A stretch of DNA of 64,000 nt from Ailurus styani (GCA_002007465.1 LNAC01000347.1:1503440-1567439), one strand, 5' to 3'. Counted from the first letter of the stretch, positions 46,830 to 59,184 are shown. Program-made: numbers and translations. The notes: generated from the sequence alone by a model not told the origin.

Positions 46830-47164
46830 ATTCATACTACACAGAATCTTTGGTAAGAAGTTTTGCTAGTTTACCACTCAAATGTTAGAAGTAAGCTTAT
46901 TTACAAGGCTATACTTAAGGGAATAAATACAACCCATTGCAAGTCGAGAAATGAAATAGAACTTGATTTCCCCTTCATCAGATGAATCCTTCCCTTCACA
47001 AAATAATAGCTGTTAAGAAGTACAACGCAAATTGTGTATGTGTGTATCAATCAAGCCATCTAAATGAATTGTGACAATTTGTTATTTTAAATGAAGATTT
47101 TCAATCAAATAAATTATGATTTTCAAACAAAACATATAATCAGCCCTAATCTGAGTTTTTTATT
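46830..47164. other. Unique AT-rich sequence
   Basis: No supported feature. Confidence 0.4.
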
Positions 47165-47176
47165 GATTGTGGATTT

Positions 47177-47342
47177 TTTTTAAGATTTTCTTTATTTATT
47201 TGAGAGAGAGGGCATGACGGGGGGAAGGTCAGAGGGAAAAGCCAACACCCTCCCACTCCTGCTGAGCAGGGAACCCTTTTGCTAGACTGGATCCAGCATC
47301 ACAACCAGAACTTGCCTTACCAACTGGGCCACGCAGGTGCCC
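47177..47342 (-). mobile_element. Old carnivore SINE (SINEC)
   Basis: A diverged minus-strand copy: 'taagattttctttatttatt' to 'gggccacgcaggtgccc'. An imperfect target duplication (gattgtggattt / gatcgtgttggttt) flanks it. Confidence 0.85.
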
Positions 47343-47386
47343 GATCGTGTTGGTTTAAAATGAGATCATTCTCTTATGAAACACCA

Positions 47387-47426
47387 TGCCAATTTATTCC
47401 AATCATTGCCAATTTATTCCAATCAT
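47387..47426 (+). repeat. Perfect 20-bp tandem duplication
   Basis: tgccaatttattccaatcat occurs twice head to tail (47387-47406 and 47407-47426) with no mismatch, so it is a recent event. Confidence 0.97.
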
Positions 47427-47429
47427 TGT

Positions 47430-49315
47430 ACACTAAGACAACCTGCAATGATATCTTCTTAAAGGGATATATAATAGAGAAAAGGAGAGCATGTGATGTG
47501 AAATACTTGACATCTCTGTCTCTAGGAGATGAAATTAGTTTTTTGAGAGGTGAGGAGACTCATAATTCAAAAGTTTCAAAGCTAATTGGAGATAGGTTAA
47601 GACTTTTTCTGTATGGTAGAAAGCACATTTATATCCTACATGGGGCTTTTCCTCCGTAATTTGCTTTTGAATCTCAAGAAAAGATAAAAGAAGTCTTTTA
47701 AATGCTTGAACATTTGGTTAAAGCAGCTATCTTATAGTTCCAATATTGAATGCAACAGGTTACAGCTGCTGGTGATAATTAGATTGTCCCTATGAAATTT
47801 TTTTCTTGTTACTCTTTCTAAATGTTTATATGAATAGCGTAAACTTATTACATTTCTAGAAACAGAATATGCAAGTTAAAAGAGAGTTGACAAGTATATA
47901 GTTTTCTTGGAAAAAATCTTTTGTATTAATAGTTATAGAAATAATAATTAGAACTTATAGTGATACAAATATTTTCCAATGAGGAAAATATATTAATAAA
48001 ATAGCTTGATTCCTATTTTTCAGATGAGCAAAGTAGTAGATTTAAGTAAAGGTCGCATGTATCTCAGAAACAAAATTATGTCACCTGAGATTCACTTTGC
48101 TGCCTTTCCAGTAGGACACCAGATAGCTTATATTTTCTTTTGAATTCAAGCATTTTTATTAAATATAATGTGTCACATAAACAGCCCTAGGAAAGTATAT
48201 TCTTAGTATGTTACCACTTTATAGTCTATAGAGAGAAATAATTCTAATAATGAATTTTATTATAATAATGACTTTTCAAATGTTTGTAAATCACAAATCT
48301 AAACTGACCTACTCTGAACATCAAACCCATTCAATAGAGTACCTGTTATTAATCCTAAGTTATATAATGTGAGGATTGTATTGCTATAATTATTGTTTGC
48401 TCTTGAGAATATTGAAGCTTAGAAATTTAAAGAGATTTCTCTAACATAAGATATCTTAGAACTAGTCGAGTTTTGAATACATTTAGGTCTCCTGACTTTA
48501 AAACCAGGAATGTCCCAAGACATCACTGCGTTGGCTAAAGGGAAGTCAAGTCATTCTCAGGCTAGCTCTTCCAAGTGGTTGTATGGTGATGAGTCACGCT
48601 ATCCCACCCAGAAAGTCAGACCACAGGTATTGTGGCTTGCTCAAGGTGCAGAACCCTGAGTCGTCCTTTTGGTTTGTGGGCCCCATTTTTACATGACATG
48701 ATCCAAAATTTACTTTGGGAAGAAAATTTTATTATCCAAATATTTTTACAAGATGATACCCATTTGAGACAAGATCAGATCTCAACTAAAGTATGTTTTA
48801 CACTTTCTTGAAACTATGCCAACTTCCTCACTCCACAACACAAAACGTATACACCATCTATTTATGTGGCTGTATATATTCTCTATTTCTAGATTTCTCT
48901 ATTGGTCTGTTTCTACTGTAAATAATTCTAAGTACATTTCTCTCCTTTTTTCTATTAAGTTTGAATTCATAGGTGTCTTGATTTGCCATGATAGAGTCAC
49001 AATGTAATGGACTTAGAGAACTGTAGGAACTTAAGAATTCTTCCCATCTAATACCCTTGTATTAAAGATAAGGAATCAGATTTAACAGACTAAATCATTA
49101 AATTCTTCAAAAAACAAAGATAATTTAAAAGTAAGTAAAGTGATTAGTAAGTCTTCTACTTATCCACTCACACAGTTTTAGTGGTGGCTTTCAAAAATCA
49201 TTAGGGTGCTCTCGAAATTTTATAAGGATTTCAACCATAAAGCAACTTCACTCCCTCCCTATCTTCTCCAACTGGTCCTTTATACTCGTGCTTACCTTAA
49301 CATAGGCAGGTGCTA
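47430..49315. other. Unique AT-rich block
   Basis: Possible minus-strand MIR remnants near 47990-48120 and 48340-48520 are too weak to claim. No gene seen. Confidence 0.35.
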
Positions 49316-49317
49316 TA

Positions 49318-49565
49318 AATCAGCATAGTGGTTAGAAAGGGAGGTTCCGTAGTCGACTATTGTGGTTTGAATCTTCACCACTTACCAGTTCTGCAACCTT
49401 GGACAAGTTGCTTAACCTATCTATTCCTTACTGTTCTCTTCTGTTAAAAGGGCATAATTATAACAACTACCATTTGGATTGTTATAATCAGTTAAACTAT
49501 GTAAAAGGAACACGAATGTGACTTAAGGTTGGTAGCATTCAAATTATGGTAGCCATTACTATTAT
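49318..49565 (+). mobile_element. MIR SINE
   Basis: 'agcatagtggttagaaaggg', 'tgtggtttgaatcttcacca', 'gcaaccttggacaagttgct' and 'ttctgttaaaagggcataat' are plus-strand MIR from near its start. Confidence 0.85.
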
Positions 49566-49569
49566 TGTA

Positions 49570-50007
49570 ACCAATAAATGGAACAGCATGGAATATGTAA
49601 TAAAAGGCACTCATGTTTATCTTTTACCACCCTTTTAAACTTTGTGGATTAAGAATACCTTTCCCCTGCCACTGGATGAAAAAATCAGCAGGCCCCATGA
49701 TTTTTCTGTTCTTTCACAAGTATTACATAGTTCTGTGTTCACTTTATGATATAGAAACACAGCTTTTATTCTGAAAAAGAAAAAGGCCCATTCAAGGTAC
49801 CAATAAACACTTTAACTTCATTGAAAAGTGTTTCCCACCTCCAACCAGTTTGCACTGATGGACAGTTTGCCTTGGAGAAAATCAGTATGGATGGCTTCTA
49901 CTTCCTTACTCTGCTCATCCCTTCATCCTCTTAAGAGCTACTGGGGCCAAAGTTACACTTAGAGTAAGAACAGGAAAGTACCTGTTGGCCAGGTAACAGA
50001 TACCACC
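49570..50007. other. Unique sequence, nothing recognised
   Basis: No supported feature. Confidence 0.4.
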
Positions 50008-50028
50008 GGAAGTTGACTTTTTTCTTCC

Positions 50029-50216
50029 TTGTTTAAGGATTTTGCCTCTTTTAAATTGAAATATAATTAACTTATAGTGTTATATTAGTTTCAGGTGTAA
50101 AATATAATGATCCAACAATTCTATACATTTCTTAATGTTCATTAAGATAATCCTCTCCTAATCCCCTTTATCTGTTTTGTCCCCACCCCACCAACCTCCC
50201 CTCTAGAGAATAAACT
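50029..50216 (+). mobile_element. Short L1-derived insertion with long flanking direct repeats
   Basis: 'ttgaaatataattaacttat', 'gtttcaggtgtaaaatataa' and 'caccccaccaacctcccctc' are carnivore L1 3'UTR-type sequence. Flanking repeats ggaagttgactttt...cttcc lie at 50008-50028 and 50217-50238. There is no A-tail, and the segment stops inside the 3'UTR. Confidence 0.62.
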
Positions 50217-50239
50217 GGAAGTTGACTTTTACTCTTCCG

Positions 50240-51706
50240 GGGCCACTCTCACTGGGCAGATTTTTAAAGATGATTTTGTGATATTGGAAGATAATCCTTG
50301 CTGGGTCTCTTCTGTTTCTGAGCATCTCAGGAGCAGAGAATTGACTGCCTTTGTTCCAGACTGTCTTTTCAAGGGTGTTTACATCATTAACATCCTTAAA
50401 AAAACAGGAGCAGTGTTTCCCTCCAAAGAAACTGATAGGTATGTTTACTGTCTGATATAAAAGATTTAGCTTTCCTGAGCTCAGGATTCCTCTGCTGTAA
50501 TGCAACTTACTGCTCATGGATTTGTCATCTGACTCTTTTTGCAAATACCTGTGGAAACTGGAGCTTGGGAAACTACTGCAAGAAAATTCTGATATACTGA
50601 GTATTGCCACTGATGTGAGTAATAAAGTCTTCGGTTTCTGACCTTGTAGTCTTGTTCTACCATCATTCATGAAACTAGCTTATAAAAGGATAAAATCTCA
50701 AATCTTTCACAATTCTTAACAAGGAGATATTCTTTTTTATTTGAGGTTCATTTAATTAATTTTTTTATTATGTTCAGGAGATATTCTTTGGATCCTCAGC
50801 ATTCTCTGTTTTGGAAAACCTCTATACTACATTTCCATTCCCATAGGTAATGCCAATTCTAGTTTTGACATATGCCACTTTAGCTCTCAGAAGCATGAGT
50901 CAGGCACCAATCTGTGTTACACTGAAGGGCAGGTTATTTCAAGTTCTCCAAGTGGTTTGACAAAAGCCACTTTCATAGTCTGCAGTCCCATCACTTCCTA
51001 AATTTGGCCTAATGAAATGACAATAGCTTTCTCTGAAGAAAACTACTCACACATCTATGCTTATCCTTTCATTTTCTTGTGAGCAAGGAGTTTCTGGTAG
51101 AGGAGCCCCAGTGTCATGAAACTGGTTATGATACATTTCATTTATAAATTCTGATGTGTGTACATGCCTCATATCAATTTAGGATCTTATAACTATTCTA
51201 TTAATGCCTTGTGAGGAATGGAGGAATGAGGGCTACATTTAATAAGTCCTTTAACATGATTCTTCTTGGTATAATTATTCAATCATTCAACATATGATAG
51301 TCATCTTGTGAGATTTCTCTGTGTGTCTTCCTGAAGATTGGCATCAGACATGGTGCAATCATGGAAGGGGGCAGTTTCTGGCCAGAGGACCAAAAATAAA
51401 AGGGAGACCCAGGGGACTGGAAAGTACTGGGATATGGGAAACAGGGAAGAGCTTAGAAAAGTAACCCCATAAATTTCCTTGTGAACTCAAGAGCTCTCTC
51501 TCAAACTGTACATGCTGGATCTGATCCTAATTAATATATCAAAGACTTTGAGAATTGAGCTAATGATCAGACCTTGGCTTAGGTCCAAGACTGTCACAAA
51601 CATGGGACTAATCTGAACAATACTTCAAAAGCTTTGATAACATAACTGACCTTAGAACCACAGGCCTGCACTTATATTGGAACCTGTAGTCTAAAACTAA
51701 CCAGGT
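50240..51706. other. Unique sequence with an unsupported 155-codon minus-strand frame
   Basis: The minus-strand frame at 50203-50670 is one of the longest in the window but has no recognisable domain, and the plus strand is also partly open. 'gtgagtaataaagtctt' near 50615 looks like a polyadenylation signal, and an old LTR is possible but not shown. Confidence 0.35.
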
Positions 51707-51707
51707 C

Positions 51708-51898
51708 AGCTACCTGGGTGGCTCAGTTGGTTGAGCGACTGCCTTCAGCTTAGGTCATGATCCTGGAGTCCCCAGATCAAGTCCTGCATCAGGATCCCTG
51801 CTCTGCAGGGGGTCTGCTTTTCCCTCTGACCTTCCCCTCTCATGCTTGCTCACTCTCATTCTCTCTCTCTCAAATACATAAATAAAATCTTAAAAAAA
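51708..51898 (+). mobile_element. Carnivore SINE (SINEC), older subfamily
   Basis: A plus-strand copy, 'tacctgggtggctcagttgg' to 'aataaaatcttaaaaaaaa'. The head has lost its first bases. The target duplication is not clear. Confidence 0.92.
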
Positions 51899-53032
51899 AT
51901 TAAATCAACATTCTCCTTTAGGCTAATACAATATTCAGAGTCTCACCACATAATATTCAAAATGTCCAGGCTACAATAAAAAAATTACTCTGCCTACAAA
52001 GAACCGACCAGAACATGCATGGGAAAACATAATCAACAGGCACCAACAAAGGTGGTACAAATGTTAGCATTATCTGACAGAGACTTTAAAACAACTAATA
52101 AAATATACAAATGAGTAAGTACAAATGTGAATTAAATATTATAAATGTCAACCAAAAATGGAGATAAAAACCAAATTAAAATTTTAGAACAGAAAAATAC
52201 AATAACTAGAACAAAACTCACTCAAAGGCTCTACAGCAGAATGTAGAGTGGAAGAGTTAGTGAAATTGAAGACAGATCAATAAAAATGATCTCAACATCT
52301 CAACAACAGACAGATAGATATTGAAAAGAAGTGACAAAGCCTGACAAAACTACATGCTGTCTAGAGCAAACTTACTTTATAATGATATGCACATGTTGAA
52401 GAAAAAGGATGTGAAAAGACATATAGTACAAATACTAATCAAAAGAAAGCTGAAATGGGTATCTTAACATCAAACTGGTTTTCAAAGCAAAGAAAATTAC
52501 TCAGGAAGAAAAGAGACATTATATATTGATAAAGAGTTAATTCATCAAGAAGATATAACAATACTAGTATTAATGCTAATGCTGTTTATATATCTAACAA
52601 CAGACCAAAAAATTGGACAGAATCTAGAACTGAATGATGCCATCAACTAACTTACATAGAACATTGAATTGAACAGCAGCAGCAGTACTTTTCCAAGTAT
52701 CCATACCATGTTTGTATTTATATTCATATTAATATCCATAAAACATATCTGAACAAACTGAAATCAGAGTATAATCTCTGATCACAATTGAATTAACTTA
52801 GAAATAAACAATACAAAAACAACAGGAAAATCTCCAAACACTTGGATATTAAACAGCATACTTCTAAATAATCCAGAGGCCAAAGAGGGAAGTATCAAAG
52901 AAAGTTATGAAATATTTTGAACTGACTGAAATGGAATATGAGACATACTGAAATTTCTGAGATACAGCTAAGGCAGTGCTTAGAGGGAAATTTATAGAGT
53001 TAGATGCTTACATTAGAATAAGAAAACTTCTC

Positions 53033-53988
53033 TTCTAGTTTTATGGTTTCAAGTCTAACATTTAGGTCTTTAACCCATTTTGAGAATTTTTTGTGTGTAT
53101 GCTATAAGAAAGTGATCAGTTTCATTTTGTATGTAGCTGTCCAGCTTTCCCAGCACCGTTTATTGAAGAGACTTGCCTTTTCCCAGTTGAATATTCTTGC
53201 CTCCTTTATTGTAGATGAATTGACTATGTTAAGTGTGGGTTTATTTCTGTGTTCTCTATTCCATTCTATTGATCTATGTGAGTACTTTTGTGTCAGTTCC
53301 ATACTGTTTTATAGTATATCTTGAAATCTGGGACTGTGACACTTCTAGTTCTGCTGTTCTTTTTAAGATTGCTTTGGCTATTCGGAGTCTTTTGTGTTCC
53401 CTACAAATTTGGGGGTTATTTGTCCTTGTTTTGTGAAAAATGCTGTTGGTATTTTGATAGGGATTGCAATAAATCTGTAGATTGCTTTGGGTATTTACAT
53501 AAAGAAAATGAAACAAAATTTGAAAAGATATATGCACTTCTATGTTTACTGTAGCATTATTTATAATAGCTAAGATATGGAAGAAACCCAAGTGTTAATC
53601 AATAGATGAATGGGAGACAGATGTGGTATACCCCTATAGTGGAATACTACTCAACCATAAAAAAGAATAATATTTTGCTATTTGCAACAATATGGATGGG
53701 CCTAGAGTTCACAAGGCTAAGTGAAATAAGTCGGGGAAATACAACTACCATATGATTTCATGCATATGTGGAACTTAAGAAAGAAAACAAACAAAAAACA
53801 GACTCTTAAATACAGAGAAAAATGGGTGGTTCCCAGAGGGGAGTTGGGTGGAGTACTGTGTGAAATAGACAAAGTAAATCAAGAATACACTTATCCTGAT
53901 GAGCATTAGTCATGTATAGAATTGTTGAATCATATTGTACACTAGAAACCAACATAACACTGTATATTAATTATAGTTCAATTAAAAA
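53033..53988 (+). mobile_element. Twin-primed (5'-inverted) L1 inserted in the older L1
   Basis: 53033-53495 is minus-strand L1 ORF2 sequence and 53496-53988 is plus-strand L1 3' end with an A-rich tail. Target duplication aataagaaaa..tctc lies at 53017-53032 and 53989-54004 (16 bp, 2 mismatches). Removing the insert restores continuous sequence of the host L1. Confidence 0.9.
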
Positions 53989-55334
53989 AATAAGAAAATG
54001 TCTCAAATCAGTGATCTAAACTTTCATCTTAAGAAATTAGAAAAAGATGAAAGGAATAAAGCCAAGTCAGATAAAAAGAAAGAAATAAAAAAGATAGCAG
54101 AAGACAATATAATTGAAAATTGAAAACCAATAGAGAAAAATCAATGAAAGCAAAAACTGGTTCATTGAAGAGGTCAATAGAATTGATAAATCTCTAACAA
54201 GAGTGACACAGAAAAAAGAAAGAAGACACAAAATACCATTATCATGAGTGAAAGAGAGAATGTTTCTATAGACTCCACTGTATTATATTGTATTTATTCA
54301 TCAAAGTATATTATAAAGGATAGTAAGAGAAAACTACAGATAACTCAATGAATATTGGAACAGTTCGTCCAAAAATACAGACTAGTGAGCCAATTCTTCC
54401 AAATCTACAGACTACCAAAACTTACCCCAAATGAAGTAGATAACATGACTAGTCCTATAATAATTAATAATCTTGAATTTGTTGTTTAACAATCTCCTGA
54501 ATAAGAATCTTTCATGCCTCCAAATAGTTTCACTGATATTTCTTTAAATAAGAAATAATGGCAATTCTGGAGAACACCTTACAGAAAATAAAAGGGGAGA
54601 AAACACATTCCAACTCATTTTATGAGACTTGCATTAATCTGACACTAAAACCAGATAAGGACCTTTACAAGAAAAGTATAGACCAATACTCTTCATGCAT
54701 ATAAATGTGGAAATCCTCAGTATTAGTAAATCAAAGCCAGCAATATATAAGGAAAATAATACACTATGTCCAAGCTGGGTTTGTTCTGGGAATACAGACT
54801 GGTTGAATATTCAAAACCATATCAATATATTTCACTGCATCAATGATAAAAGTAAAAGAAATCATGTGATCTTATCCTCTGATGCAGAAAAAAACATTTG
54901 ACAAAATACACTATCTATTCATGATAAAACCTTTTTTCCAAAATAGGAATAGAGAACACTTTCTCAACCGGATAAAGGTGTCTACAAAAAACCTGCAGGA
55001 AACATTGCACTTAATTCAGGAAATACTGAATGATTTACCCCCTAATATCAGGAACTAGGCAAGAATCTTCACTGTTAAAGCTTCTACACTACTCTGTCTT
55101 AGCTAGTGAAATAAGGCAAACAAAAGAAGTAAAAAGCATACAGAGTGGAAAGGAAGAAACATAACTGTTTTTATACACACAAATGTGATTTCTTATGTTG
55201 TAAAACCCAAGATAGTTTCAAAAACTGATTTTAACAAGGTCATAAGATCAGTACACAAAAATCTATAGTATTTCTACATACTAGCAACATACGGTTTGAA
55301 AGCAAAATTTAACAGAACAATAACATTATTGATT

Positions 55335-55755
55335 TGAAGCCTTGTTTCCCAGGTGAAACCTGAAATTGGTCCCTATGAACAAGGGAAAGGAGAAGTTGAA
55401 GAAAGAAGCAGACAGCTCCAGATTGGTAAGAGGCAGTTTTAATAAGCAAGGGAATTTACATACCAAGGCTTGTCTTGAGCAGCTGCAAGATGAGTAGATC
55501 CTCACACCCAGTCTCCAGAATCTTAAAAGTTTATACAGAGGTATTACCTGGGCTCAGTCACTTACACCAAAGAGGTGGTCTCAAAAACATTTTACTCTCT
55601 CAAGGCTACATCTTTGAAACAGCTCCAGCTATTTAATGGGACGGTGAGGGGTGAAACAACTATTCTGAGGATGGGGAGGGGGTGAGGAGTCTCCAACTAC
55701 CTGGGTCCAGCTCTCAAGTCAACTAGCACTCACGTGCTCTCAATGACCTTCTCCA
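55335..55755 (-). mobile_element. Putative solo LTR on minus strand
   Basis: About 420 bp interrupts the older L1 and has no L1 character. On the minus strand it starts TG, has 'ccttgcttattaaaactgcc' (an ATTAAA polyadenylation signal followed by an R/U5-like stretch) and ends CA. No target duplication could be found, so the ends are approximate and another element type is possible. Confidence 0.5.
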
Positions 55756-57519
55756 ATAAATATTTACAAAAATTTCCGGAAAATTAAATATTTAGGTATA
55801 ATCCTAACATAGCATGTACAGAAACTGTATGCTGAAAATTACAAAATGCTGATGAAAGTAATATTTAAAAAGCCCAAACTAACTGGAGAGACAGCAGATA
55901 CACTTGGTTTGGGAGAGTCATCATAATAAAGTATCAACTCTCCCCAAATTAATTTATAGATATATCACAATATCAATGAAAAAATTCAGAAGGATTTTGT
56001 ATAGATATAGGCAAGATGATTCTAAAATGTACATGAAAGAGCAAAAAAAATAGAATAAAAGTTTTGAAAAAAAAGAATAAAGTTGCACTACACTACTATA
56101 TTACAAAGCTCTAGACAAATTACAAATTTGCATAGATACATAAAATCAATGTCAAAAGCATAGATACATAAATCAATGGCAAAATTTAGAGAATCCAGAA
56201 ATAGATCCATAAAAATAGAGCCATTTACTTTTGCAAAACATGAAAAGACAAGACAATAAAGAAATAACAGAGTTTTCAACAAATTATGTTGGCATCACTG
56301 GGCATCTATAGGTTAAAAAAAAGTAAACTTTGACCTAAAACTCATACCTTATACAAAATCTAACTCAAAATGGATCATAGACTTAAAAATGAAATGTAAA
56401 AGTATAATATTTTTAGAGAAAACAGAGAGAAAATCTTCATGACTTAGATTAGATGAAAATTTCTTAGACAAGACATTAAGAGCATAATTCATTTTAAAAA
56501 ATGATAAATTAGACTTCATAAAATATTTTAAAAATTCTGTGAATGACCCTGCTAACATAATTAAAATACAAGCTACAGATTGAAAAAAAGAAAAATTACA
56601 AATTACATACCCAGCAAAGGACTTGTATTAATAAAACAATAGAGAGCTCTTCACAACAGTAAAAGAAACAACCTAATTTTAAAAATGGGCACATGGCTTA
56701 ATTAGACATTTCAGAAAAGCACCAAAGATGGTAAGCAATTACATGAGAACATGTTTAATATTGTAAGTCATTAGTAAAATGATAATTAAAACCACTATAT
56801 CCCTTCAGGTAGCTAAAATTTAAAAAAATGCTAACACAATACCAAGTGCTGGTAAGATATGGAGGAAACGAAAATCTCATACATTACTGGAGGGAATAAA
56901 AAAATCATTCATCCATTGTAGAGATGGTTTGGCAGTTTCCTATAAAAATAAACACATATTTACATGCAATCCAAAAATTCCCTTCCTGGGTATTTACTCT
57001 AAAGAAATGAAACTTGAGTTCACACAAAAATCTATACATGAATGTTTATAGCAACTCTGTAATTGCCCCAAATTGGGGGAGGGAGGAACTCTAAATATCT
57101 TTCAGTGAATGAATAAACAAACTATGGTACATCCATATGACAGAATAGTGCTCAGGAATAAAAAGGAACTAACTACTAATGCATGCAATATGGAAGGATT
57201 TCAAGACTATTGTGCTGAATGAAAGAAGCCAGTCTCAAAACATCACATTCTGTATGGTTCCAATTACATGACATTCTCAAAAAGATAGAAAAATAGTGAT
57301 AGAGAACAGATCAGTAGCTGTCAGAGACCGTGATGGGAGAGGATGTGACTGTAAAGATGGACCAAGAGGAAGTTTTGGAGTGATGGAACTGATCCTGATT
57401 GTGATGATGGTTATACGAATACATACATGTGATAAAATCTACAGAACTGTTAAAAAAAGGTTAATTTTATGATATGATCATTTAAAAAATAAAATTTAAA
57501 AGGCAATATAGTGGATTTC

Positions 57520-57551
57520 TTTTTTTTTTTAATGTTAGTCACCATTCATAG
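57520..57551 (-). mobile_element. Very short L1-tail insertion
   Basis: A poly-T of 11 followed by 'aatgttagtcaccattcat' matches my memory of the reverse complement of the carnivore L1 3' terminus. It sits between two copies of agtggatttc (57510-57519 and 57552-57561), so it looks like an L1 insertion truncated after about 20 bp. Confidence 0.55.
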
Positions 57552-57580
57552 AGTGGATTTCATTTAAAAACAGTATTAAA

Positions 57581-58690
57581 CGGGGAGGAGCAAATGGCAG
57601 AGGAGCAGGAGACCTAAATATCATCAGGTCCTAGGAGTTCAGCCAGATAGTTATCAAACCATTCTGAACACCTACAAATGCAACAGGAGATCAAAGAGAA
57701 GAGCTGCAATTCCAGAAACAAAAAAGCAACCACTTTCTGGAAGGTAGGACAAGCGGAGAAGTGAATCTGAGGCGACAGGAAGAGAGACAGCGGGGGTGGG
57801 GGAAGGGGAACTGGGTCGCAGCAAGCGGTAGAGCAGCAGAGCACAAAATCAGAACTTTTAGAAGTCTGCTCCACTGAGGGACTCGCTCCAGAGGCTAAGC
57901 GGGGGGTGGAGCCCTCGTGGGGACAGTGTGGCCTCAGGACCCACAGGGTCACAGAAAGACTGGAAGTGGCTGAGGGTGGCAGAGCTCCCAGATATCAGAG
58001 CAGGGAAGCCAGCTACAGAGAAGGAGCCGAGGGATGGGCTCTCAGCTTGGAGTTACCTTTGATCGTGATCCAAGGCACAGGAGGGCCACTGCTCTTCGAT
58101 CAGGGACCCCACAAGTGGGGAGACCCCCTCCTCCCTCCTCCAGGAGGAGCAGCACGGAAGCGTGCTGAAGGAATCTGCTGGGTTTGGAGACTCCAAACAG
58201 GGCTGTGCACCAGAGATAAAAATGCTCAGTCACAGGCTGGGTGAGCTCGGAGTGCAGCCAGAGACCAAGGAGATGGGAGAGATTGACTGCTTTTCTCTGA
58301 GGTCGCACTGAGGAGTGGGGCCCCCAGTTTTCCACTCCTCCTGACTGGAGATTGGGAGGCTGCCATTTTCATTCTCATCCTCCAAAGCTGTATGGAAAGT
58401 GTTCAGGAAACAAAAACTCCCAAGAGCAAAACTGAGCAGATTACTTAGCCTAGCCCCTGGCAAGGGTGGTGCATTTCCACCCCAGGCAAAGACATTTGAG
58501 AATCACTGCAACAGTCCATTCCCTGGAAGATCAGCAGGAACATCCAGCCAAGACCAAGTTCACTGATCAATGAGAACTGTGGAATTTCAGAGCTAGGGGA
58601 ATGCAACATGAAGAATTCATGGCTTTCCCCCCATGATTCTTTAGTCTTTCAAAGTTAAATTTTTTTAATTTTATTTTTTTCTTATTCTAT
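57581..58690 (+). promoter_or_regulatory. L1 5'UTR (internal promoter region)
   Basis: This GC-rich block of about 1.1 kb lies between the L1 start and the AT-rich repeats before ORF1, where the internal promoter of L1 lies in this family. It has a G-quadruplex-type motif with G runs at 57792-57796, 57798-57802, 57805-57808 and 57813-57815. Most CpGs have decayed. Activity is not expected to persist but cannot be judged from sequence. Confidence 0.7.
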
Positions 58691-59175
58691 TTTTTAAATT
58701 TTTCCTCTTTCCCATTTTAACGTTTTTAAAATATTTTGTCATATCAATACCTTTTTAAAAATATTTTTTAATTTTTACTGTTATAGCCATAGTCTATCCC
58801 TCATTGCATTTAATCTTAGTTTTTGCATATGTATATGCTTTTCTTTCTTTAAAATTTTGGGATACAGTTTCTTCTAACAGATTAAAATATACCCTAAATC
58901 TAGCACATGGCTTGTTCTAGTCTTCAGCCTGATCACATTCTTTCCTCCTTTTTTTTCTTTTTTTCAACCAACTTCTTATCTTATCAATTCCTTTTTTTAG
59001 AATCTTCTTTAATTTTCATCTTTATAGTCCTATTCTATCCCATCATCATGTTTACCCTTATTTTGTATATATTTAAGTTCTTCTTTCTTTAAAATTTTGG
59101 GAGGCAGTTTCTTCTAACAGACTAAAATACACCAAAAATCCAGTGTGTGGTTCTGTTCTATTCACCAGTCTAATA
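58690..59175 (+). repeat. 240-bp tandem dimer in the L1 leader
   Basis: 'ttctttctttaaaattttgg' occurs at 58841 and 59081, exactly 240 bp apart. It is followed in both by 'cagtttcttctaacag(a)', and similar sequence surrounds it. The two units are diverged copies lying just before ORF1. Confidence 0.85.
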
Positions 59176-59184
59176 TATATATAT

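Larger units (their letters stand above)
51903..57503 (+). mobile_element. Old L1, near-complete in extent, heavily interrupted
   Basis: ORF1-like sequence (51950-52350) is followed by ORF2 endonuclease-region sequence (52400-53016), reverse-transcriptase-region sequence (54001-55325) and the ORF2 end plus 3'UTR (55760-57503). It closes with 'aaaatctacagaactgtt' and an A-rich end. The element is broken by a twin-primed L1 at 53017-54004 and a putative LTR near 55335-55755. Stops and frameshifts occur throughout. Confidence 0.8.

Noticed and set aside
50203..50670. 155-codon minus-strand open frame, among the longest in the window
   Set aside because: No recognisable motif. It starts beside an L1 fragment, has no splice or promoter support, and fits chance openness.
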